Source: Gammaproteobacteria bacterium | GTDB lineage: Bacteria; Pseudomonadota; Gammaproteobacteria; Enterobacterales; Alteromonadaceae | DNA: 7,305 nucleotides | Assembly: GCA_023380515.1 (NCBI GenBank) | Contig: JAMCRH010000141.1 | Location: forward strand, 1 to 7,305 | Reading direction: 5' to 3' | Shown here: piece by piece, positions 1-5,866 of the stretch | Layout of the letters: every line of letters starts with the position of its first letter | Numbering within the stretch: the first letter of the stretch is position 1 | The notes under the pieces: model-generated | The model's input: only the letters and a program-made list of their open reading frames with translations | Databases searched by the model: none | Told to the model about the DNA's origin: nothing | Program-made: the position numbers and the translations under genes

Positions 1-3000
1 TGTCATGAGTCGCTGTGAATAATGACGGGTTTGGATAGCCATTAATATCAGCGGCAAACATATTCAAGAACCAGAAGCCCGGCATAATCCCGATAATGGT
101 TAACGGAATCGACAGCATCATGATGCCCGACACGCCTTTCAAACCGGTTTGCAGCACCATCACGAGGTAGACTCCGAGCAAGGCAGCACCGTAGGCGATA
201 CCTAAGTCGCGAAAAACATCGAGGGTAATTTTCCACTCTCCCTCACCACTCCACACAACGCTGATATTGTCAGGGACATCCCAGCCAAGTCCTGCACCAT
301 TATTAAAGTAGTGACGACGCCAGTGCGGGACAAAATCATCACCAGCCTTACCTTGATCAACCATCACGTCTGCAACCACATCCGCTGGCACGCGACCAAC
401 CGATTCCGCATACACATAGGCCACAGGTCGCAGGTTTTTGTGTAAGATCGGACGGTCAGCGGTCACTTCAACAAAGCGACCTAATTCTGCCAACTGCACC
501 AATGGCGCTGGCGCAGTGCGCAAGCCCTGGCCGTCATCAACTTGGGCAATACCCTGTTGTCCGCGAACATACAATGACAATAAATGATCTGGGTTATCGC
601 GCGCGCCTTGAGGCAAACGAATCTCGATCGGTAAGGGATTAATTTCCGTTGGCTGCTGGAGAAAATCAATGACCCAGCCCGCTGTCGCCGCTTGAATGCT
701 TTGGTGAATATCTGTTGCACCAATGCCCGATAATGCAGCCTTTTCCCGATCAACTTCAAAGCGCCACACTGAGTAGTCGTAGGGTACAGATGTGTCCACT
801 TCACTGACCATGTCTTCGCGACGCAGACGTTCCGCAACAAGATGAGCAGCAGCTTCAAGCTCTCGATAATCAGTTTGTTGGTCGCCGTATATCTCCGCCA
901 CAACCGTTGCTAACACCGGAGGCCCTGGCGGCATTTGCACGATTTTTAGACGTGCATCGTGGCTATCAGCAATGGCTTCAAGATCGTCACGCAAGCGGTT
1001 AACCATTTCATGGGACTGCATTTTGCGCTGGTTCTTTGGTGCTAACACAACGCGCAGTTCTCCTTGCCACGGCTGTTGCCGATGGAAGTAGTGCCGCACC
1101 ATGCCATTAAAGTCCATCGGCGATGCCACACCAACAAAGCTGGACACCGAGGCAACTTCTGGCACTCGTTGCAGATAATCAGCGAATTGCTCGAGCACCA
1201 TGGCGGTCGACTCAAGCGACTCGCCTTCACGCAAATCAACCACCAACTGAAATTCATTTTTGTTGTCGTGTGGCAACAACTTAAGTGGCACAAGGCGCAT
1301 GGCCGGCAAAATCGCCGCAATCACGAACAATCCAGCAACCGCCCACAGGAATAATTTACTGCGTTTTGGACTTGCGATGAGAGGCGCAAGAAGTGCGCGG
1401 TAACCTTTATACAGAACCGACAAGTTCGGGTCGTACGCGCCTTTTTGTTTGGCCGTCGCCATAATTTTCCAGGCCAACCACGGCGTAATCAAAAACGCCG
1501 TGATTGTTGAGAAAATAACGCTCATAGGGACATTGAATGCCATCGGCGCCATATATGGGCCCATCATGCCGGTAATAAAGAACATCGGCGTGAAAACAAT
1601 AATAATCGCTAACGTCGACATCAGCAGCGCACTGCGAATTTCAACCATGGCGGCAATAACCACACGCTTGGTTGCTTTCCCTTTTTCGCGCATGTGCCGC
1701 TCAATATTGTCAATGGCCGCGATCGGGTCATCGACAATTAAACCAAGTGCGAGAATCAGGGCAAATAAAGTCACTCGGTTGATCGTATAACCGAACAATA
1801 AGTCCATGCCCAAGGTCGCACCATAGGCGATTGGAATTGCGATCGCGACCACCGCGGCTGCTCGCCAACTTAGGAAGAGACCAACGAAGACCACAACGAC
1901 AATAACCGCCACCGCCAAGCTACTGACGAGCTCTTTGACTTTATCATCAGCGGTTTCACCGTAATTCCGAATAACCGAATATTCGACACCAGCGGGCAAC
2001 CAGTCCGCTTGCAAGGCATCAAGCTCTGCGAGCACATTATCTGCGACCCAAACTGCATTGGAGCCACGTTGTTTAGCAACGGATATATACACAGCGGGAT
2101 ACTTATCGGCTTCAGCTGCCTGCGCACCGCCAGTAAATGCCATACCCGGATAGAAAAAGGTGTAATTCGTGGGTTGTTCAGGGCCATCCGTCACACTCGC
2201 AACATCGCGCAAATACACAGGCTTGCCATTCACCACGTTGACAACTGAGTTGGCTAACTCCTGAGCAGACGCAAAAAACACCCCACTTTCTATTTGGATC
2301 ACGCGGTTTTGCTGATGAAGTTGCCCTGCTGTTACTTGCGTATTACTGACTTTTACCGCCCGAGCAATATCTGCAAGCGTGGTGCTGTGTGCGGCTAAAG
2401 CAACACTGTCGAGTTCAATTTGAATCACTCGCGCTTGACCACCGGTAACTTCAACGCGGTTGGTGTGGCGAATTGATTTCAATCGCTGCGTGGCCTGCTC
2501 TGCGATCCGACGCAGCGCAAAGGCGTCATGTTGTTCTGGATTGGTGCTGTAGATTGCAGCAACCACAATTGGCACATCATCAATTTCAACGGGCTTGACC
2601 ACCCAGTTACTAACGACTGCAGGAATTTGGTCTTGATTGGAGTAGAGCTTATTGTAAAGTTTAACCAGTGAGTCTTCGCGGTCTTCGCCGACATAATAAC
2701 GAACGGTCACAATTGCATGGTCACGATTTGACGAAGAGTATACATATTCAACGCCATCAATTTGCGAGACTAATCGCTCCAATGGCTCTGTGACTTGCGT
2801 AGCAACTTGCCGTGCAGAAAGTCCCGGTGCAGACACCATAACGTCGGCCATCGGCACAATAATTTGAGGATCTTCTTCGCGTGGTGTGAGAATCAACGCA
2901 ACCACGCCGAGCAGCAACGCAAAGCCAATAAAGATAGGCGGAAAAGCACTGTTCAAAAACCAGCCAATAATGTTCCCTTGGGGCTTACCACCACCCTGTT

Positions 3001-3010
3001 TTGCAGCCAT
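1..3010 (-). CDS. RND-superfamily efflux permease (AcrB/HAE-like), 3' end beyond the window
   Basis: Inner-membrane proton-driven efflux pump subunit, expected to work with a periplasmic adaptor and an outer-membrane channel. The frame is open without a stop from the ATG at 3010 to the left edge, giving 1003 residues. An N-terminal membrane helix (about residues 15-38) is followed by PREEDPQI and a porter domain beginning near ADVMVSAPGLSARQV. The TM4 motif GLIVDDPIAAIDNIERH places an Asp pair at residues 427-428, matching the proton-relay Asp pair of AcrB (D407/D408); heavy-metal CzcA-type pumps differ here. A second porter half contains PPGPPV, and TM9 reads LSIPLTIIGIMPGFWFL. The window ends about at TM10, before the expected relay Lys. 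By comparison with AcrB (about 1050 residues) roughly 80-120 residues are missing. AGGAG lies just upstream of the start, and the DUF2892 gene ends 28 bases before it, so the two are co-transcribed. No adaptor gene lies between them. The substrate cannot be read from sequence. Confidence 0.93.
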   Translation of the reverse strand, partial: MAAKQGGGKPQGNIIGWFLNSAFPPIFIGFALLLGVVALILTPREEDPQIIVPMADVMVSAPGLSARQVATQVTEPLERLVSQIDGVEYVYSSSNRDHAIVTVRYYVGEDREDSLVKLYNKLYSNQDQIPAVVSNWVVKPVEIDDVPIVVAAIYSTNPEQHDAFALRRIAEQATQRLKSIRHTNRVEVTGGQARVIQIELDSVALAAHSTTLADIARAVKVSNTQVTAGQLHQQNRVIQIESGVFFASAQELANSVVNVVNGKPVYLRDVASVTDGPEQPTNYTFFYPGMAFTGGAQAAEADKYPAVYISVAKQRGSNAVWVADNVLAELDALQADWLPAGVEYSVIRNYGETADDKVKELVSSLAVAVIVVVVFVGLFLSWRAAAVVAIAIPIAYGATLGMDLLFGYTINRVTLFALILALGLIVDDPIAAIDNIERHMREKGKATKRVVIAAMVEIRSALLMSTLAIIIVFTPMFFITGMMGPYMAPMAFNVPMSVIFSTITAFLITPWLAWKIMATAKQKGAYDPNLSVLYKGYRALLAPLIASPKRSKLFLWAVAGLFVIAAILPAMRLVPLKLLPHDNKNEFQLVVDLREGESLESTAMVLEQFADYLQRVPEVASVSSFVGVASPMDFNGMVRHYFHRQQPWQGELRVVLAPKNQRKMQSHEMVNRLRDDLEAIADSHDARLKIVQMPPGPPVLATVVAEIYGDQQTDYRELEAAAHLVAERLRREDMVSEVDTSVPYDYSVWRFEVDREKAALSGIGATDIHQSIQAATAGWVIDFLQQPTEINPLPIEIRLPQGARDNPDHLLSLYVRGQQGIAQVDDGQGLRTAPAPLVQLAELGRFVEVTADRPILHKNLRPVAYVYAESVGRVPADVVADVMVDQGKAGDDFVPHWRRHYFNNGAGLGWDVPDNISVVWSGEGEWKITLDVFRDLGIAYGAALLGVYLVMVLQTGLKGVSGIMMLSIPLTIIGIMPGFWFLNMFAADINGYPNPSLFTATHD

Positions 3011-3038
3011 GCGTTACTCCTCTACGTCGAACACTTGA

Positions 3039-3242
3039 TTATTTAAATGCGTGACCTGGCTTGAGACCAACCTTCGCTAAAATCTTTGCCAATGGACAAA
3101 AACCTGTAAAAGCGGCTTGGAATAGATTTAAACCGACAAAGCCTGTGAGCAATAACCACGCAGGTGAGACTTGCCACGCTAATAGTGCTGACACTAAAAC
3201 GACTGCTCCTGCAAACGCCATAACGGCACGATCGATATTCAT
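3039..3242 (-). CDS. DUF2892-family small inner-membrane protein
   Basis: A 67-residue protein with two hydrophobic segments (about residues 7-23 and 28-46), then the GFCPLAKIL motif with Cys49 and a short basic tail. This is the layout of DUF2892 proteins, the domain that also forms the membrane part of the E. coli rhodanese YgaP. The molecular role of stand-alone members is not established. DUF2892 and rhodanese genes often sit beside BigR/YgaV-type ArsR regulators, as here. An AGAGGG ribosome-binding site lies 7 bases before the ATG. The gene is first in an operon with the RND permease, 28 bases downstream. It is preceded by a leader of about 188 bases if the promoter at 3437-3465 is used. 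The family call is strong; any link to sulfur handling or to the pump is inference from context. Confidence 0.88.
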   Translation of the reverse strand: MNIDRAVMAFAGAVVLVSALLAWQVSPAWLLLTGFVGLNLFQAAFTGFCPLAKILAKVGLKPGHAFK

Positions 3243-3436
3243 GATGCTACCCTCTTGAAGTAAAGTGACATGGAATACGTTTTCCCGACACTAGTGTTCT
3301 ACAGCGTGGCTTAGGCTTTCTGAGCCTCACGACGAAAGCTCTCTAAGCGTAGCTGATTAATGACCGTCTTGCTTACTTTACGCGCAATCTAACTGATTGT
3401 TTGCGAGTAAGTTTTCACGCAAGAACGATAGCTTAA
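3243..3436 (-). other. Long untranslated leader between the operator-promoter and the DUF2892 gene
   Basis: If transcription starts about 7 bases after the -10 at 3442-3437, the message carries roughly 188 bases before the DUF2892 ATG. The stretch holds no convincing gene. Three things are visible. A 10-base perfect palindrome, ACACTAGTGT, lies at 3288-3297. A weak stem, AGGCT/AGCCT with a 5-base loop, lies at 3313-3327. A 10-codon [13 protein letters not shown], starts at 3271 and its TGA overlaps the DUF2892 ATG; its ribosome-binding site is weak. Two further short open stretches (3422-3378 and 3385-3311) lack ATG starts. Confidence 0.4.
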
Positions 3437-3465
3437 TTTATATTAGGTAATTCTAATATATGCAA
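3437..3465 (-). promoter_or_regulatory. Promoter of the DUF2892-RND operon
   Basis: Read on the minus strand, TTGCAT (3465-3460) and TATAAA (3442-3437) are separated by exactly 17 bases, a good sigma-70 arrangement. The predicted start is near 3430. The -35 follows immediately after the U-tract of the arsR terminator, so this operon has its own promoter. 21 of 29 positions match the arsR promoter. Confidence 0.7.
3439..3460. promoter_or_regulatory. Operator palindrome for the ArsR/BigR-type repressor (operon copy)
   Basis: A perfect inverted repeat, TATATTAG-N6-CTAATATA, with 8-base arms fills the spacer of the operon promoter and overlaps the -10. The core TATTAG-N6-CTAAT recurs in the arsR promoter at the same place. 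An AT-rich palindrome across the -10/-35 spacer is the usual operator position for ArsR-family repressors, which block RNA polymerase. Assignment to the adjacent regulator is inference from the two copies. Confidence 0.75.
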
Positions 3466-3468
3466 GCT

Positions 3469-3493
3469 AAAAAAAGACCGCTCCGGATCTTTT
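3469..3493 (-). terminator. Rho-independent terminator of arsR
   Basis: On the minus strand, 11 bases after the arsR stop, AAGA-T-CCG pairs with CGG-TCTT around a GAG loop. This gives a 7-base-pair stem with one bulged T. It is followed directly by a run of seven T (3475-3469, partly shared with the stem). It separates arsR from the DUF2892-RND operon although all three genes point the same way. Confidence 0.75.
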
Positions 3494-3504
3494 CATGACT
3501 TATT

Positions 3505-3810
3505 TTAGCAATAAATCCCGTAAAGGGTTTCAAGCACTTGCATCGCTTTTTCGTCTTCAATTCGGTAGAGCACTGTTGTGCCCTCTTTGCGAAAGCCAAC
3601 AATTTGCTGCTCACGCAACTTTGCTAAGTGCTGCGACAATGACGACTGCGACAACCCAAGCTTTTTCTCAAGTTCGCCAACCGACATTTCACCATTGACC
3701 AAATGACACAACACCATCAGCCGATGGCTGTTGGCGAGCGATTTTAGCAGTGCTTCGGCACTGGCTGCGTTCATCTGCATTTGCTCAACTGAAATATTCT
3801 GCATGGTCAT
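3505..3810 (-). CDS. ArsR-family repressor of the BigR/SqrR/YgaV (persulfide-sensor) type
   Basis: A 101-residue winged-helix DNA-binding protein. ANSHRLMVLCHL (about residues 26-37) is the alpha-2 region. SVGELEKKLGLSQSSLSQHLAKLR (43-66) is the helix-turn-helix, and VGFRKEGTTVLYRI (71-84) is the beta wing. No ArsR- or SmtB-type metal-ligand motif (CVC in the recognition region) is seen. The only cysteines are Cys35 in the LC of alpha-2 and Cys101, the last residue, in YGIYC. Known BigR and SqrR proteins have their sensing pair 66 residues apart, as here, and form a disulfide or polysulfide bridge that releases DNA. The gene has its own promoter and operator overlapping its start, and its own terminator. 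The start could be the ATG at 3810 or the third codon, ATG at 3804; the predicted transcript begins at about 3810, so the message may be leaderless. The sensed signal is inference from the family. Confidence 0.9.
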   Translation of the reverse strand: MTMQNISVEQMQMNAASAEALLKSLANSHRLMVLCHLVNGEMSVGELEKKLGLSQSSLSQHLAKLREQQIVGFRKEGTTVLYRIEDEKAMQVLETLYGIYC

Positions 3811-3816
3811 TGCTCT

Positions 3817-3845
3817 ATTATATTAGGAGGTGCTAATTCTTGCAA
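3817..3845 (-). promoter_or_regulatory. Promoter of the ArsR-family gene
   Basis: On the minus strand TTGCAA (3845-3840) and a consensus TATAAT (3822-3817) are 17 bases apart. The expected start point, about 7 bases downstream, falls on or next to the ATG at 3810, leaving almost no 5' leader. Confidence 0.72.
3821..3838. promoter_or_regulatory. Operator palindrome for the ArsR/BigR-type repressor (autoregulatory copy)
   Basis: TATTAG-N6-CTAATT, an inverted repeat with one mismatch at the outer base pair, lies in the -35/-10 spacer and overlaps the -10. It has the same core, arm length and spacer as the site at 3441-3458 but a different central hexamer (GAGGTG against GTAATT). This indicates that the arms, not the centre, are conserved. 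Confidence 0.72.
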
Positions 3846-3874
3846 CTACCTTGATTATATTCGTTCTCGACACC

Positions 3875-3911
3875 TAAAAGAAAGTCCCGCCTTTTTCCAA
3901 AGCGGGACTTT
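3875..3911 (-). terminator. Rho-independent terminator of narK
   Basis: A perfect 10-base-pair inverted repeat, AAAGTCCCGC (3881-3890) and GCGGGACTTT (3902-3911), encloses an 11-base loop. On the minus strand it is followed by CTTTTA. It lies 27 bases past the narK stop and isolates narK from the arsR promoter. Confidence 0.85.
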
Positions 3912-3937
3912 ACGTTCAAGTGCCAAACAATTGCGAC

Positions 3938-5541
3938 TTATGGATTGTAGAACTCGCCATTTTTCCGCAAGTAGTAGAACCAATTTAAAATGAGGCAGAA
4001 GCCATAGAATATCGCAAAACCAATCATGGCGTATTCTGGCGTCGCAGCTGTGATTTGTTCACCGAACACTTGTGGAATATAAAACGCACCGTAGGCAGCC
4101 ACGGCAGACGTCCAACCCAGCACTGGACCTGCTTGTTCTTTTGGAAACACAACCGCGATGGTTCGGAATGTTGAACCATTGCCAATACCACTTGCGGCAA
4201 ACAAACCAAGGAACAGTAAGAAGAATTGCATAAAATACTGCTCTGGTGCCTCAGACTGGTAGGCAAGGCGCATGTAGTAGGCCGCCCCCAACGCACAGAC
4301 AACCATAATAAATGCGCAGATTTGCGTGACTAAAGCGCCGCCCAGTTTATCCGACAGCCACCCACCCACAGGGCGAATTAATGCACCAATGAATGGGGCA
4401 ATCCAAGCGTAGGTTAATGCACTAGGTCCATTCGGGTTTGGCGTATTATGGGTCATCACGCCATCAACCATAATATGGCTGTAGCCGAAGATAACCTGAA
4501 TCGACAACGGGAACGCTGCAGCAAAACCGATGAACGAGCCAAAGGTCATGATATAGAGGACACTCATCACCCAGGTATGTTTGTTATTAAAAATCTTGTA
4601 TTGACGATTCAAGCTCGTACGAATTGCACCGGGCAAGAATTTCAATAGCATGACCGTACTGACCAAGACCAAAACTAAAACGATTTCTTTCGGCACACCA
4701 AAGCCGGAACCATTGGCGTCCGCAGGCAGCATGAGCCATAAACCGACAATCGAAGTCAGGAAGCCAATGCCATACATAGCTAAGATAATGGCAAAGGACA
4801 CTGGCGCTTTTGGCAAGTTCGGCGTTACTTCTTCGGTGTTGATGTTATTCATGCCAAACCATGTCGCAAATGCGAGTGGAATAAGCAGCAACAGCCACAC
4901 ATAACCAGCATTCTGAATCCAAGTTTCGCTACCAGCAGGAATACTACCGATCAAGGTACCACTCGCCTTTTGCAGAATCATTGAGTCGCCAGCGCCGAAC
5001 CATGAGAAGGCGGCAAAGGTCATCACCAATGGAACAAGCAATTGCATGGTGGTGACACCAAAATTGCCCAAACCTGCATTCATACCGAGCGCAGAACCTT
5101 GTTGCTTGCGTGGGAAGAAGAAACTGATATTTGACATCGAAGCGGCAAAGTTACCGCCACCAATACCTGACAATAGCGCCATCAATTGGAACACCCATAA
5201 TGGCGTGTCTGGGCTTTGTAACGCCAAACCCGTTCCAAATGCTGGAATAATCAGTAAGCTAGTCGTTAGAAAGATCGTATAGCGACCGCCACACAAGCGA
5301 ACAAAGAAACTCGCTGGAATGCGCAAAGTCGCACCGGTCAAGCCGGCGATCGCAGTTAGGGTTAATAGCTCTCCTGGATTGTAGGGAAAGCCTAGGTTCA
5401 TCATTTGAACCGTAATAATGCTCCAATACATCCACACGGCAAAGCCGCATAATAAACTCGGAATCGAAATCCATAGATTTCGATTCGCAATGCGTCCCAG
5501 AACTTTTCGTTCTCGGGTTCCCAGCGCTTCAAGTCTGACAT
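3938..5541 (-). CDS. narK: NarK-type nitrate/nitrite transporter (major facilitator), frameshifted near the 5' end
   Basis: Inner-membrane carrier for nitrate uptake and/or nitrite export, serving respiratory nitrate reductase. Translation from the ATG at 5541 (TGAGGAG 6 bases upstream) gives MSDLKRWEPENEKFW, the typical N-terminus. It then runs into a stop after about 46 codons. The rest of the protein lies in another frame from about 5497: IANRNLWISIPSLLCGFAVW, then about 499 residues from the GTG at 5437 to the TAA at 3938. Family marks, numbered from that GTG, are the substrate arginines in TLRIP (R39) and GALIRPVGG (R355), the signature GGGNFAASMSNISFFFP (93-109) with GMNAGLGNFG (118-127), and GIGNGSTFRTIAVVFP (417-432). 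About 65 extra residues between WFGMNN and HTWVMS add two hydrophobic segments (about 213-237 and 250-269) compared with E. coli NarK. A start at GTG 5437 would remove most of TM1. It may be a pseudogene or a sequence error. Confidence 0.9.
5490..5499 (-). other. Frameshift point in narK
   Basis: On the minus strand the upstream frame matches NarK up to ...KFW (TGG at 5499-5497) and the downstream frame matches from GRIANRNLW (GGA overlapping that TGG by one base, then CGC). E. coli NarK has five residues between its FW and the Arg before IASRNLW. Here only two bases separate the TGG from the CGC codon, so about 13 bases seem to be missing, enough to shift the frame. An in-frame TGA just before the start (5554-5552) rules out a longer ORF in the downstream frame. 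Confidence 0.8.
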
Positions 5542-5645
5542 GTTGAACTCCTCACTCCAGCCATTATCCAGGCGAAACTAAGTGTGCGTTTTACAATGAG
5601 TGACCACAATGTTCCCTAGGAGAGGGGCAGCCGCCAATCTTGGAG

Positions 5646-5661
5646 TACCTAAAAGGGGGTA
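5646..5661. promoter_or_regulatory. Candidate NarL/NarP 7-2-7 binding site
   Basis: TACCTAA-AA-GGGGGTA fits two inverted NarL heptamers (TACYYMT and its complement) with the 2-base gap, each half with one mismatch. It lies 105-120 bases upstream of the narK start and about 205 upstream of narL. That is suitable for nitrate-dependent activation of narK by the neighbouring regulator. The match is by eye only. Confidence 0.5.
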
Positions 5662-5775
5662 GTTGCCAGAATAAGTTGGTAATTAGCCTTTAATTTTCAG
5701 CAATTTATATTAAGCTACTGATTAGCGCAGGAACGCTGAGTATCCCTATTCGTAGTGCGGGCATGGTCATAAACC

Positions 5776-5789
5776 ATGATTTAGGTCAA
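5776..5789. promoter_or_regulatory. Candidate FNR/Anr site upstream of narL
   Basis: ATGAT-TTAG-GTCAA matches the FNR consensus TTGAT-N4-ATCAA at 8 of 10 positions. Its centre would be at -41.5 for a start near 5824. That puts a weak -10, GGTAAT (5812-5817), in place for a class II anaerobically activated promoter with a 5' leader of about 43 bases. Confidence 0.45.
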
Positions 5790-5866
5790 AGTTTTACTGC
5801 CCGTACTAAGAGGTAATAGGCGGCACTGAGGATATACCTCCGGTATGTAAATTTGGGGATAGAAAC

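Larger units (their letters stand above)
5542..5866. other. Divergent narK-narL intergenic region, regulatory, no gene
   Basis: These 325 bases separate two divergently transcribed genes and contain no plausible coding ORF. They hold a 7-2-7 NarL-type site, an FNR-like site and the ribosome-binding sites of both genes (TGAGGAG before narK, GGGGA at 5855-5859 before narL). A possible narK -10, GATAAT on the minus strand (5568-5563), has no good -35, as expected of an activator-dependent promoter. Small inverted repeats are CATGGT/ACCATG (5762-5778) and ATACC/GGTAT (5834-5846), of unknown meaning. Confidence 0.55.

Noticed and set aside
1449..1790. 113-codon plus-strand open frame
   Set aside because: It lies antisense inside the RND permease, which has clear motifs across this span. 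The translation has no recognisable domain and no good ribosome-binding site.
2009..2248. Plus-strand open frame with Cys and His residues
   Set aside because: It is antisense to the permease porter domain, which is continuous in frame here. It is a shadow of that gene.
3469..3493. Same hairpin as a plus-strand terminator
   Set aside because: No plus-strand gene ends upstream of it, and the plus-strand T-run is only about four bases.
3938..5437. GTG at 5437 as the true narK start
   Set aside because: It would begin inside TM1. The preceding codons in the same frame still encode NarK-like residues, and the canonical N-terminus with a strong ribosome-binding site lies upstream in another frame.
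5259..5474. 71-codon minus-strand open frame overlapping the 5' part of narK
   Set aside because: It is the third frame of the narK region and matches nothing in NarK. The homologous protein runs through the other two frames.
5809..5815. Single perfect NarL heptamer AGAGGTA near the narL start
   Set aside because: One 7-base degenerate match is expected by chance in about a third of regions this long, and it has no well-placed partner heptamer.
5834..5846. ATACC-TCC-GGTAT inverted repeat before narL as a terminator or NarL site
   Set aside because: The 5-base stem has no T-run and the spacing does not fit 7-2-7. It could be chance.
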